Both the position numbers and the translations under genes were made by a program. A stretch of 64,000 nt of DNA from Marinicauda salina. GTDB lineage: Bacteria; Pseudomonadota; Alphaproteobacteria; Caulobacterales; Maricaulaceae. The notes below the pieces were generated by a model. It was not told the origin of the DNA, did not search any database, and saw nothing but the letters and a program-made list of their open reading frames with translations. The stretch spans positions 124,001 through 188,000 of the forward strand of contig NZ_QEXV01000005.1 of assembly GCF_003122085.1 (NCBI RefSeq), read 5' to 3'. This document shows, piece by piece, positions 34,447-42,893 of the stretch (position 1 is its first letter; each line of letters begins with the position of its first letter).

Positions 34447-36789
34447 TCAGACTCGCACGGTTTTATCAATAATCTCCAAAGGCAAACCCGCAGTTTCAGC
34501 AGCCTCCAGCAGGCGAGCCCGCAGGCCGGGACCGCGGACGTCCTCGGGCTCGGCGATGGCCGATTCAAGCCAGGCGCCGAGACGGCCGGCGTCGAGCCCG
34601 GCCAGCGCGCGCTTGATCGGCCCGATGCTGGCCGCGGCCATCGAGTAATTGCGGTAGCCCAGCGCGGTCAGCACGCAGGCCTCGAGCGGACGGCCGGCGA
34701 TCTCGCCGCACACCGAGACGGGCGTGTCGTGGCGGGCGCAGGCCTCGCGCACGGACTTCAGCAGCGAGAGCGGCGCCGGCGCCAGGACGTCGTAGCGATT
34801 CGAGACGCGCGGGTTCTGCCGGTCGGCGGCGAAGAAGTACTGCATGAGATCGTTGGCGCCGACCGCGACGAAGTCGGCGATCTCGAGACAGGCGTCCGGG
34901 GCGAACGCGATCGCCGGCGTCTCGAGCATCATGCCCGCCTGCACGCTGGCGGGCGGCTCGTGGCCGTGGCGCGCGGCGAAGTCGAGCTCCTCGTCGAGCA
35001 TGTCGCGGGCGGCGGCGAGCTCGCTCGTCGCGGCGATCATCGGAAACAGCACGCGCAGATCCCGCCCCGCCGAGGCGCGCACCAGCGCGCGCAGCTGGTA
35101 TCGGGTCAGCCCCGGCCGATCGAGGCCCATGCGCAGGGCCCGCCAGCCGAGCGCCGGGTTGGGCTCGCGCATCGACGGCGTGTAGGGCGTGACCTTGTCG
35201 CCGCCGAGATCGAGCGTGCGGAACACGACGGGCTTGCCCTCGGCGGCGTCGTAGACCGACCGGTAGAGATCCATCTGGGCCTGCAGCCGCGGCAGCGTGT
35301 CGGAGACCATGAACTGGAACTCGGTCCGGAACAGGCCGATGCCGTCGGCGCCGGTCTCGGCCAGCCGGGTCAGCTCGACGAGCAGGCCGGCGTTCATGTG
35401 CAGCTCGAGGCGGGCGCCGTCCTTCGTCGTCGCCGGTTCGCCGCGCACCTGGGCGTAGGCGCGCCGGCGCTCGGCGAGGCTGGCGACGCGCTCGTCATAG
35501 ACCTCCGAAACCTCCGCGGACGGGCGGGCGTGCAGGAGTCCGAACTCGCCGTCGACGATGACCGGGTCGCCTTCCTCGATGCGGTCGAGCGCACCCTCGA
35601 CCTGGCCGACCATGGGAATGTTGAGCGCTTTGGCGACGATGGCGGCGTGGCTCGTCGGCGAGCCCTCCTCCAGCGCCACGGCGAGCAGCTTCGTCCGGTC
35701 GAACTCGAGCAGCTCGGCGGGCCCTACCGAGCGCGCGATCAGGACGGCGTCGTCGGGCAGCGCCAGCGGCCCGCCGTTATGCTCCTCCTCGAGATGGCGC
35801 AGCAGCCGGTTGGCGAGGTCCTCGAGATCGTGCAGGCGCTCGCGGAAATGCTGGTCGCGCGCCTTCATCAGGCGGGCGCGGTGCTCGTTGCGCACGCGCT
35901 CGACGGCGGCCTCGGCGGTCAGGCCCGAGCGCACCGCTTCATGCAGCTGGGCCAGCCAGCCGCGGTCCTGGGCGAACATCCGGTAGGCCTCGAGCACCTC
36001 CCGGCTCGGCGTGCCGATCGGCACGCGGCCCGAATTGAGCAGCGCGTCGACGGACTGGCGCAGCCGCGCGATGGCGAGGTCGAGCCGGGCCTCCTCGGCC
36101 TCGGCGTCCTCGGCGACCATGCGCGCGCTCATCACGTGGGGCTCGTGCATCACCGCCCGGCCGACGGCGACGCCCGGCGACAGGGCCATGCCCTGGAAGC
36201 GCTCCGGCCGCGACGGCTTGAGCTCGAGGCCCGAGAAGGCCTCGGCGGAGACGAGATCGCCGGAGACGACGATCTCGGCGAGCAGCATGGCGACCGTCTG
36301 GAGGGTCTCGATCTCCTCCTCGGTGGTCGGCCGCTTGGCGCGAGTCTGGGTGGTCAGAACGCCCACCAGGCGGCCGCCGCGCAGGATCGGCACGCCGACG
36401 AAGCTGCGGAAGGGCTCCTCGCCGGTCTCGGCCTTGTAGGAGAAGCTCGGATGGGCCGGCGCGTCCTCGACGGGCAGCGGCCGCGCCGAACGGGCGACCA
36501 GACCGACGAGGCCCTCGTCGGGGCGCAGGCGCACGGAGTGCACCGCCTCGGGCTTCAGGCCGTGCGTGGCCGACAGCTCGAGCGCCCCCGAAGGCCGGAC
36601 CAGATAGATCGAGCACACCGCCGAGCCGGTCTCCTCGGCGATGATGTCCGTGAGCCGGTCGAGGCGCTTCTGCGCGTCCTCCTGGGCGGCCATGAGGTCG
36701 CGAATCCGGCTCAGGAGCCGGCGCGGACCGCGGATCGCCGCGGGGACGGATTCGGGCGTCGTGGGCGTCATGTCGTCCTGAACGCTCAT
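34447..36789 (-). CDS. ptsP: Phosphoenolpyruvate-protein phosphotransferase PtsP (nitrogen PTS EI)
   Basis: PtsP transfers phosphate from PEP to NPr in the nitrogen-related PTS. The 780 residues comprise a GAF domain (about 45-170), a linker, and the enzyme I body with the phosphorylated histidine in EGSPTSHAAIVAKAL (about 380), followed by the PEP-binding TIM barrel with RTEFQFM and a VSVCGEIAG segment. ATG 36789 lies in MSVQDD; longer reads are not needed. It starts 52 bp after the lysC stop, on the same strand. Confidence 0.95.
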   Translation of the reverse strand: MSVQDDMTPTTPESVPAAIRGPRRLLSRIRDLMAAQEDAQKRLDRLTDIIAEETGSAVCSIYLVRPSGALELSATHGLKPEAVHSVRLRPDEGLVGLVARSARPLPVEDAPAHPSFSYKAETGEEPFRSFVGVPILRGGRLVGVLTTQTRAKRPTTEEEIETLQTVAMLLAEIVVSGDLVSAEAFSGLELKPSRPERFQGMALSPGVAVGRAVMHEPHVMSARMVAEDAEAEEARLDLAIARLRQSVDALLNSGRVPIGTPSREVLEAYRMFAQDRGWLAQLHEAVRSGLTAEAAVERVRNEHRARLMKARDQHFRERLHDLEDLANRLLRHLEEEHNGGPLALPDDAVLIARSVGPAELLEFDRTKLLAVALEEGSPTSHAAIVAKALNIPMVGQVEGALDRIEEGDPVIVDGEFGLLHARPSAEVSEVYDERVASLAERRRAYAQVRGEPATTKDGARLELHMNAGLLVELTRLAETGADGIGLFRTEFQFMVSDTLPRLQAQMDLYRSVYDAAEGKPVVFRTLDLGGDKVTPYTPSMREPNPALGWRALRMGLDRPGLTRYQLRALVRASAGRDLRVLFPMIAATSELAAARDMLDEELDFAARHGHEPPASVQAGMMLETPAIAFAPDACLEIADFVAVGANDLMQYFFAADRQNPRVSNRYDVLAPAPLSLLKSVREACARHDTPVSVCGEIAGRPLEACVLTALGYRNYSMAAASIGPIKRALAGLDAGRLGAWLESAIAEPEDVRGPGLRARLLEAAETAGLPLEIIDKTVRV

Positions 36790-36841
36790 CCTGAACGGCC
36801 GGGCTGCGGGCGGGCAATCAGGGCCGCCGCAGGCGAGGCCG

Positions 36842-38056
36842 TCAAGCCTCCTCCAGCTTGTAGGCCGCATGCAGGGCGCGCACGGCCTTCTCCAGAAGAT
36901 CGGCCTCGACCAGCGCGGAGATCTTGATCTCCGAGGTCGCGACCATGCGCACGGCGATCCCCTCGCCGCCCAGCACGGCGTAGAGCGTGCGGGCGATGTC
37001 GGCGCGGCCGCGCAGGCCCACGCCGACGACGGAGACCTTGGCGAGATCGGTCTCGTGGCTGATCTCCGCGCCGGCGAGATCCAGCGCGTCCGCGGCGGCG
37101 AGCGCGCGATCGAGATCGCGCCGCTCGACGGAGAATTCCAGATTGACCCCGCCGGCGCGGGCGCGCGCCTGCACGATCATGTCGACATGAACGTCGGCCT
37201 CGGCCAGCGCGGCGAACAGGGCCGCAGCGCCCTCCCCGCTCTCGGGCAGGCCCATGACGGCGAGACGCGCCTGATCGCGCGCATAGGCCACGCCGGAGAC
37301 GACGCGGCGCTCGGCGACGCCCTCGGCCGCGACGACCGTCGTGCCTTCGCTGGCGCCCGGCTCGAGGAAGCTCGAGCGCACGCGCAGCGCCACGTTCCTG
37401 GCCTTGGCGTACTCGACCGAACGGCTCTGCAGCACCTTCGCGCCCATCGCGGCGAGTTCGAGCATCTCGTCGTGGGAGATGCGCTCGACGCGGCGCGCCT
37501 CGGGCGCGATGCGCGGATCGGTCGTGTAAACGCCGTCGACATCGGTGTAGATGTCGCAATCCCCGCCGATCGCCGCGGCGACGGCGGCGGCGGTGAGATC
37601 GGTGCCGCCGCGGCCCAGCGTCGCCAGCCTCCCGTCCTCGGCGATCCCCTGGTAGCCGGCGACGACCGGAACGACGCCGGCCTCGATCAGCGCGCGCAGC
37701 GGACCAGGATCGACGCCGGTGATGCGCGCCCCGCCGGGCGGCCCCTCCACCGCGATCGGCAGCTGCCAGGCGAGCAGGCTGCGCGCGGCGAGGCCGGCCT
37801 CCTTCAACGCCAGCGCTGTCAGCGCGGCCGACGTCTGTTCGCCGGAGGCCAGCGCGACATCGGTCTCGGCCTCGCCGATCTCGCCGCCGAGATCCCGCGC
37901 CAGGCCGAGCAGGCGGTCGGTCTCGCCAGCCATCGCCGAGACGACGACCGCGACGGGCCGGCGCGCGCGCTCGGCGGCGACGATCGCCGCGGCCTGGCGC
38001 AGACGCTCCGGGCTCGCCACGGAGGTGCCGCCGAATTTCAGCACGAGCGGGGTCAT
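36842..38056 (-). CDS. lysC: Aspartate kinase
   Basis: This enzyme phosphorylates aspartate in the first step of lysine, threonine and methionine synthesis. The 404-residue protein begins LVLKFGGTSVAS, has an LGRGGTDLTAAAVA nucleotide site and an IYTDVDGVYTTDPR loop. Two C-terminal ACT domains (about 265-404) are probably the allosteric site. It is followed by ptsP. Confidence 0.96.
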   Translation of the reverse strand: MTPLVLKFGGTSVASPERLRQAAAIVAAERARRPVAVVVSAMAGETDRLLGLARDLGGEIGEAETDVALASGEQTSAALTALALKEAGLAARSLLAWQLPIAVEGPPGGARITGVDPGPLRALIEAGVVPVVAGYQGIAEDGRLATLGRGGTDLTAAAVAAAIGGDCDIYTDVDGVYTTDPRIAPEARRVERISHDEMLELAAMGAKVLQSRSVEYAKARNVALRVRSSFLEPGASEGTTVVAAEGVAERRVVSGVAYARDQARLAVMGLPESGEGAAALFAALAEADVHVDMIVQARARAGGVNLEFSVERRDLDRALAAADALDLAGAEISHETDLAKVSVVGVGLRGRADIARTLYAVLGGEGIAVRMVATSEIKISALVEADLLEKAVRALHAAYKLEEA

Positions 38057-38215
38057 GAGAGGGGTCGGTTCGCCTCGACGCGCAAACGGGCTCGATATCG
38101 CCGCCGGCCCGGACCATATTCCCCGGCGGGAGCGGGACGGCCCCGTTCCCTACAGCCTCGCCCGCGGCCGCGCAAACGCGCGCCGCGCCGATCCGCCGCC
38201 CGTGAAGGTGTCATC

Positions 38216-38980
38216 ATGGCCCAGGCCGCCGCGCCCGAAACCCTCGAAACCCCCTCGATCGACCCGCACGAGATCGAGAAGTTCTCGGCCATGGCCGAGG
38301 AATGGTGGGACCCGAAAAGCAAGTTCGCCCCGCTGCACAAGTTCAATCCCGCGCGCCTGACCTATATCCGCGAGGTGCTCTGCGATCATTTCGACCGAGA
38401 GGGCGCCGAGCCGCTCACCGGCCTGAAACTGCTCGACATCGGCTGCGGCGGCGGGCTCGTCTCCGAGCCGATGGCGCGGCTGGGCGCGACGGTCACCGCC
38501 GTCGACGCCGCGACCGCGAACATCAAGACGGCGATGGTCCACGCCGAGGAGGCCGGGCTCGACATCGACTATCGCCACGGGACCGCCGAGCAGCTGCTCG
38601 ACGCCGACGGGCCGGACCAGTTCGACGTCGTGCTCAATCTCGAGGTGGTCGAGCACGTCGCCGACCCCGACGCCTTCCTTGCCGACTGCGCCAAGCTGGT
38701 GAAGCCCGGCGGGGTGATGATCGTGGGCACGATCAACCGCACCGCGCGCGCCTTCGCCACCGCGATCTTCGGCGCCGAGTACGTCATGGGCTGGCTGCCC
38801 AGGGGCACGCACCGCTTCGAAAAGCTCGTAAAGCCCGAGGAGGTGAAGGCCGCGCTGACCGCCCAGGGCTTCGTGCCGCGCGAGCCGGTCGGGGTGAGCT
38901 ACAATCCGCTCAAGGACCGCTTCTTCATCTCCGGCGACGCCGGGGTGAACTACCTGCTCGCGGCGGTGAAGCCGGGTTAG
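38216..38980 (+). CDS. ubiG: Ubiquinone biosynthesis O-methyltransferase UbiG
   Basis: UbiG performs the two O-methylations of ubiquinone synthesis. The 254-residue protein has the family start EIEKFSAMAEEWWDP, the SAM motif LLDIGCGGGLVSEPMARLGA (about 64-83), and GTINRT and PRGTHRFEKLVKPEE segments. ATG 38216 has GAAGGTG upstream. It is divergent from lysC across 159 bp; no further gene or RNA is evident in that gap. Confidence 0.95.
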   Translation: MAQAAAPETLETPSIDPHEIEKFSAMAEEWWDPKSKFAPLHKFNPARLTYIREVLCDHFDREGAEPLTGLKLLDIGCGGGLVSEPMARLGATVTAVDAATANIKTAMVHAEEAGLDIDYRHGTAEQLLDADGPDQFDVVLNLEVVEHVADPDAFLADCAKLVKPGGVMIVGTINRTARAFATAIFGAEYVMGWLPRGTHRFEKLVKPEEVKAALTAQGFVPREPVGVSYNPLKDRFFISGDAGVNYLLAAVKPG

Positions 38981-39417
38981 TTCGCCTTCTTCGGCGGGGT
39001 CGGGGCGAGCGCGTCGGGCAGCGGCGCGCAGGGCACGCCCTCCTCCTTGAGCGTCTCGCGCTCTTCGGGCGTCGTCTCGCCGTAGATCAGCCGCTCGGGC
39101 TTGTCGCCGCGGTGCATGGCGCGGGCCTCGTCGGCGAAACGCTCGCCGACATGGTCGTAATGGGTGCGGATATGGGCGCGCACCTTGCGCGCGACGTCGG
39201 CGAGGTCGGGCGCGGAGTCCGGCCCGCCGCCGGTCATGGTCTCGCGCTTGCGCGACGTCGCCACCGCCGGCGCCATGATCTGCTTGCCGACGTCGGTCGC
39301 GCCGCATTCGGGGCATTCGACCAGGCCGGCCGCGGCTTGGCGATCGTACTCGGCCGAAGACGAGAACCACGCCTCGAAGCGGTGGTCGTGGCCGCAGACG
39401 AGCGCGTAGCGGATCAT
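38977..39417 (-). CDS. DUF1178 zinc-ribbon-like protein
   Basis: The 146-residue protein starts IRYALVCGHDHRFEAWFSS and has CPECGATDVGKQIMAPAVA, the hallmark of DUF1178, with cysteines that could bind zinc. Its function is unknown. It overlaps the nitrilase-like gene by 4 bp and converges with ubiG, overlapping it by 4 bp. Confidence 0.88.
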   Translation of the reverse strand: MIRYALVCGHDHRFEAWFSSSAEYDRQAAAGLVECPECGATDVGKQIMAPAVATSRKRETMTGGGPDSAPDLADVARKVRAHIRTHYDHVGERFADEARAMHRGDKPERLIYGETTPEERETLKEEGVPCAPLPDALAPTPPKKAN

Positions 39418-40253
39418 CGCTTCAGCGGATCCGGGCCGGCGAAGTCGCGATCGCCGGCGAGCGCGGGAATGCGCTCGCGGGCCTTCGTCGCGGCGTCGGC
39501 GTCGATCTCGGCGAGGAGCACGCCCGGCTCGTCGTGGTCCAGCGCGGCGACGATCTCGCCCCACGGGCCGACGACCATTGACCGGCCCCAGGTCTTGCGC
39601 CCGTCCTCGTGGGCGCCGCCCTGGGCGGGGGCGAGGATGAAGGAACCCGTCTCGATGGCGCGGGCGCGCAAGAGCACCTCCCAGTGGGCGCGGCCGGTCG
39701 GCCGGGTGAAGGCCGACGGCACGGCGAGCATCGTCGCGCCCGCTTGGGCGAGGCGGCGGTAGAGATAGGCGAAGCGCAGGTCGTAGCAGATCGTCAGGCC
39801 GAGGACGTCGCCGCCGACGTCGGCGAGCACGGCGCGGTCGCCGGGCTTGTAATTGGTCGATTCCGACCAGGTCTCGTCGGGTCCGATCTTGACGTCGAAC
39901 ATGTGGATCTTGTCGTAGACGGCCTTCAGCGACCCGTCCGGTCCGAACAGGTGCGAGCGGTTGACCGCGCGGCCGTCGGGACCGGCGAGCGCCAGCGACC
40001 CCGCCAGCAAATCGATCTCGAGCTCGCGGGCCAGCGCGGAGAAGCGCGGGATCGCCGGATCGGCCTCGGGAGTCCTGACGACGTCGAACAGCGTGTCGCC
40101 GTCGCGCTGCATCAGGTGCGTCGTCTCGGGCGTCATCACCAGGGACGCGCCTTCGCCGGCCGCCTCGCGGATCAGCGCCTCGGCGTCGTCGAGATTGCGC
40201 GCCGGATCGACGCCCGTGCGCATCTGGACGAGGCCGATAGTGCGTTTGGTCAT
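39414..40253 (-). CDS. Carbon-nitrogen hydrolase (Nit1-like)
   Basis: This 279-residue nitrilase-superfamily enzyme has the Glu43 of TPETTHL, the lysine in VYDKIHMFDV (about 115) and the nucleophilic cysteine in LTICYDLRF (about 153). It resembles the Nit1/deaminated-glutathione amidase branch, a metabolite-repair enzyme. It overlaps grxC and the DUF1178 gene by 4 bp each, so the three are one unit. Confidence 0.9.
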   Translation of the reverse strand: MTKRTIGLVQMRTGVDPARNLDDAEALIREAAGEGASLVMTPETTHLMQRDGDTLFDVVRTPEADPAIPRFSALARELEIDLLAGSLALAGPDGRAVNRSHLFGPDGSLKAVYDKIHMFDVKIGPDETWSESTNYKPGDRAVLADVGGDVLGLTICYDLRFAYLYRRLAQAGATMLAVPSAFTRPTGRAHWEVLLRARAIETGSFILAPAQGGAHEDGRKTWGRSMVVGPWGEIVAALDHDEPGVLLAEIDADAATKARERIPALAGDRDFAGPDPLKR

Positions 40254-40519
40254 GCCGCGCCTTCACGCTTGAGAAGCGGATCGAGTTCGCCGGCGCGCTC
40301 GAGCGCGACGAGCTCATCGCAGCCGCCGACATGCGTCTCGCCGACGAAGATCTGCGGGAAGGTCCGACGTCCGCCGGCCCGGCGCATCATCTCGTCCTTC
40401 TTCTCGCGATTGAAGCCCGCGTCGATCTCGTCGAACGCGACGCCCTTGTCCTTGAGCAGCGCGACGGCGCGCACGCAGTAAGGGCAGAGGGGGCGGGTGT
40501 AGATCGTCACGGCGGGCAT
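40250..40519 (-). CDS. grxC: Glutaredoxin 3
   Basis: The 89-residue glutaredoxin has the CPYC active site (residues 12-15), the TFPQIFVGETHVGGCDEL segment with cis-proline, and a normal length. It starts the grxC-nitrilase-DUF1178 unit, 43 bp downstream of comF. Confidence 0.95.
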   Translation of the reverse strand: MPAVTIYTRPLCPYCVRAVALLKDKGVAFDEIDAGFNREKKDEMMRRAGGRRTFPQIFVGETHVGGCDELVALERAGELDPLLKREGAA

Positions 40520-40562
40520 GGGCGGCGGTCTCCGGGCGTTGCGGTCGGACTGGTAACACCCC

Positions 40563-41348
40563 CTATTTAAGCGGGTCCACCGGCCTTACAACGCGCGAGA
40601 GCGTTATCGCCATCACATCCGCGGCGCCGCCGCGCGCGAGCGCGCGGGCGCACGCCTCCAGCGTCGCGCCGGTCGTGTAGACATCGTCGATCAGCACCAG
40701 CCGCGCCCCGCGGACTCGCCCCGGGTCCCGCGCCGCGAACGCGCCCGAGACATTGCGCATGCGCGCCTTGGCGCTGCGCCCGCCCTGGCTCGGCGTGGGC
40801 TTCACGCGCGCCAGCGCATGGGCGTCGACCGGAAGCCCCGTGACGCGCGACACCGCCCGCGCCAGCAGCAGCGACTGATTGAAGCGCCGCGCCCGCAGCC
40901 GCCGGCGATGCAGCGGCACGGGCACGAGCGCATCGGCGTCGGCGAGCAGGTCGCCGCCGGCCCGCGCCATCCAGCGGCCGAAGGCGGCGAGTCCGTCCGT
41001 GCGCCCGGCGTGCTTGAGCTGCAGCGCCAGCGCGCGGCTCGCCGCGTCGTAGACCAGCGCCGAGCGCGCCCGGGACACCCTCGGCGGCCGCGCCGCGCAG
41101 GCGCCGCACACCGCGCCTTCCCCGGCGGGATAGGGAAAGGGAACCCCGCACGCCGCGCACCAGGGCGGCTCGAGGAAGGCGATCTGCGACCAGTCGGCCG
41201 GCGTCAGCCGGCCGGGCGCGTCGACCTCGGCGTTCGACAGGGGCGAGAGCGGCGGCCAGACGAGGTCGGCCAGCGCCGCGAGCGCGGCGCGGGCTTTTCT
41301 TCGCGCCGCCGCCGGTCCATATCGCGGCCATGGATCCGGACGCGCCAT
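40563..41348 (-). CDS. comF: ComF-family phosphoribosyltransferase-like protein
   Basis: The 261-residue protein has an N-terminal zinc-finger-like part (CAACGVPFP and GAVCGAC) and a C-terminal phosphoribosyltransferase fold with the PRPP loop LVLIDDVYTTGATLEAC. The VPLHRRRLRARRFNQSLLLA segment is typical of ComF/GntX. Roles in DNA uptake or purine salvage are proposed for relatives. The ATG at 41348 lies inside the divergent methyltransferase reading frame (19-bp overlap of starts), so its true start may be further in. Confidence 0.88.
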   Translation of the reverse strand: MARPDPWPRYGPAAARRKARAALAALADLVWPPLSPLSNAEVDAPGRLTPADWSQIAFLEPPWCAACGVPFPYPAGEGAVCGACAARPPRVSRARSALVYDAASRALALQLKHAGRTDGLAAFGRWMARAGGDLLADADALVPVPLHRRRLRARRFNQSLLLARAVSRVTGLPVDAHALARVKPTPSQGGRSAKARMRNVSGAFAARDPGRVRGARLVLIDDVYTTGATLEACARALARGGAADVMAITLSRVVRPVDPLK

Positions 41349-42271
41349 CGCCCGCCTCCTCCGGACCGCCCGTCCTGTTCGACCGGGCGCTCGTCCGCGT
41401 GCGCCGGAATCGCGCCGCACGCGAATTCTCACGTTACGACTTTCTCCACGCCCGTGTCGCGGACGATCTGCTCGACCGCGTCGAATCGGTCAGCCGGGAT
41501 TTCGACACCTGCCTGATTCTGGGCGGCGGCGGAGCCGTGGGGCGCGCACTCGCGGAGCGGCCGCACGCCGCGGAGAAGATTGGAACGCTGATCGAGGCGG
41601 ACCTGTCCGAACCAATGGCGCGCCGCGCCGCCGGCCCGGCGCTGTGCCTCGACGAGGAGCGCCTGCCGATCGCGGATGCAAGCGTCGATCTCGTGCTGTC
41701 CTGCCTGTCGCTGCACTGGACCAACGATCTCGTCGGCGCGCTGGTCCAGATCAATCTGGCGCTCAGGCCCGACGGTTTCTTCGCCGGGGCGATGCTGGGC
41801 GGCGCGACGCTCACCGAGCTGCGCCAGGCGATGCTCGCCGCCGAAAGCGAGGTCAGCGGCGGCGCGGCGGCGCGGGTCTCGCCGTTCGCGGACACGATCG
41901 ATCTGGCGGGGCTGCTCGGCCGGGCCGGCTTCGCCATGCCGGTCTCCGACGTCGACCGGCTGAAGGCGCGCTACCCCGACGCCGGGGCGCTTATGCGCGA
42001 TCTCAGGGGCATGGGCGAGACGAGCGCGCTTGCCGGCCGGCCCCGCACGCCGGCGGGGCGGGCGCTGTTCGAGCGCATGGAGGCGGTCTACGCAGAGCGC
42101 TTCGCCGAAGACGACGGCCGCGTTCCGGCGAGCTTCGAGATCCTGCATGCGGCGGGCTGGGCGCCGCATCCCGACCAGCCGCGGCCCAAGCGGCCCGGTT
42201 CGGCGCAGGCGCGCCTGGCCGATGCGCTCGGCGCAAAGGAGGTTTCAGCGGGCGAGAAAGCCGGCGGTTAG
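41330..42271 (+). CDS. NDUFAF5/BioC-like SAM-dependent methyltransferase fold protein
   Basis: This 313-residue protein has a Rossmann methyltransferase fold: a CLILGGGGAVGRALA glycine loop (about 60-75), a LPIADASVDLVLSCLSLHWTNDL segment and an LRPDGFFAG motif. The opening VLFDRALVRVRRNRAA is typical of the NDUFAF5 group, related to a complex I assembly arginine hydroxylase, in alphaproteobacteria. The exact reaction is uncertain. It converges with the pilin gene, overlapping its last codons by 4 bp, and its ATG overlaps the comF start. Confidence 0.82.
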   Translation: MDPDAPSPASSGPPVLFDRALVRVRRNRAAREFSRYDFLHARVADDLLDRVESVSRDFDTCLILGGGGAVGRALAERPHAAEKIGTLIEADLSEPMARRAAGPALCLDEERLPIADASVDLVLSCLSLHWTNDLVGALVQINLALRPDGFFAGAMLGGATLTELRQAMLAAESEVSGGAAARVSPFADTIDLAGLLGRAGFAMPVSDVDRLKARYPDAGALMRDLRGMGETSALAGRPRTPAGRALFERMEAVYAERFAEDDGRVPASFEILHAAGWAPHPDQPRPKRPGSAQARLADALGAKEVSAGEKAGG

Positions 42272-42420
42272 CTGAAGCCGTTGACCACGTCCCAGGCCCA
42301 GCCCGTCAGCGTGCCGCCGATCGAGGTGGTGGCGCTGATGATGACGATGGAGATGATCCCCGCGATGAGGCCGTACTCGATCGCCGTCGCCCCGCTCTCG
42401 TCGGCGAGGAAGGCGCTCAG
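42268..42420 (-). CDS. Flp/TadA-type IVb pilin, probable CTG start
   Basis: The 50-residue product contains the pilin hallmark DESGATAIEYGLIAG followed by a hydrophobic helix (IISIVIISATTSI), as in Flp prepilins exported by Tad systems. Only a short segment precedes the ESG cleavage region, and there is no ATG, GTG or TTG in frame nearby. The first plausible codon is CTG at 42420, part of a CTGA overlap with the mutT stop. Translation may depend on coupling from mutT, or the 5' end may be lost. No tad/cpa genes are in the window. Confidence 0.72.
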   Translation of the reverse strand: MSAFLADESGATAIEYGLIAGIISIVIISATTSIGGTLTGWAWDVVNGFS

Positions 42421-42854
42421 TCCAGAACGCGCGCGCCGCTGAGACGGTCGCGCAGCTCCGCGGCCAGCGGCACGTCCGGCGCCGGCATGTCGAAGCGATC
42501 CAGCTCGGTCGGCCGCGCCCAGGCGATCTTCTGGCCTTCCTTCGGGTCGGGGAACCCGTCCCAGCGCCGACACACGTACAGCGGCATCAGGATCTGCCGC
42601 CCGTCGCTCATCGGCTGCGACGCGAAGGCGAATGGTTGAAGACATCGCTCGCACGGTTCCACTCCCAGCTCTTCCCTCAGCTCGCGGACGACGGCCTGTT
42701 CCGGCGTCTCCGCGGGCTCGACCTTGCCGCCGGGAAACTCCCAGAGACCGGCCTGCGGTTTGCCCTGAGGACGACGCGAGAGCAGGACCCGGCCGTCCGC
42801 GTCGAGCAGGGCGCAAGCCGCCACCAGCAAGAGCGAGCCGTTGGACGATGTCAT
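42417..42854 (-). CDS. mutT: NUDIX hydrolase MutT-like (8-oxo-dGTP diphosphatase)
   Basis: The 145-residue protein has a complete Nudix box: GGKVEPAETPEQAVVRELREELGV, with the catalytic REL and EE residues, after LWEFPGG. This is the MutT arrangement. ATG 42854 (MTSSNGS) is favoured over the upstream frame start. It lies 39 bp downstream of the parvulin gene and shares a CTGA overlap with the pilin gene. Confidence 0.92.
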   Translation of the reverse strand: MTSSNGSLLLVAACALLDADGRVLLSRRPQGKPQAGLWEFPGGKVEPAETPEQAVVRELREELGVEPCERCLQPFAFASQPMSDGRQILMPLYVCRRWDGFPDPKEGQKIAWARPTELDRFDMPAPDVPLAAELRDRLSGARVLD

Positions 42855-42893
42855 GGATCGGCGCTCCGTTCGAGCTTTCCCGCCCGGCATGGT

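Noticed and set aside
40563-41432. Longer comF start at 41432
   Set aside because: The added residues are arginine-rich, unlike ComF, and lie within the divergent methyltransferase gene.
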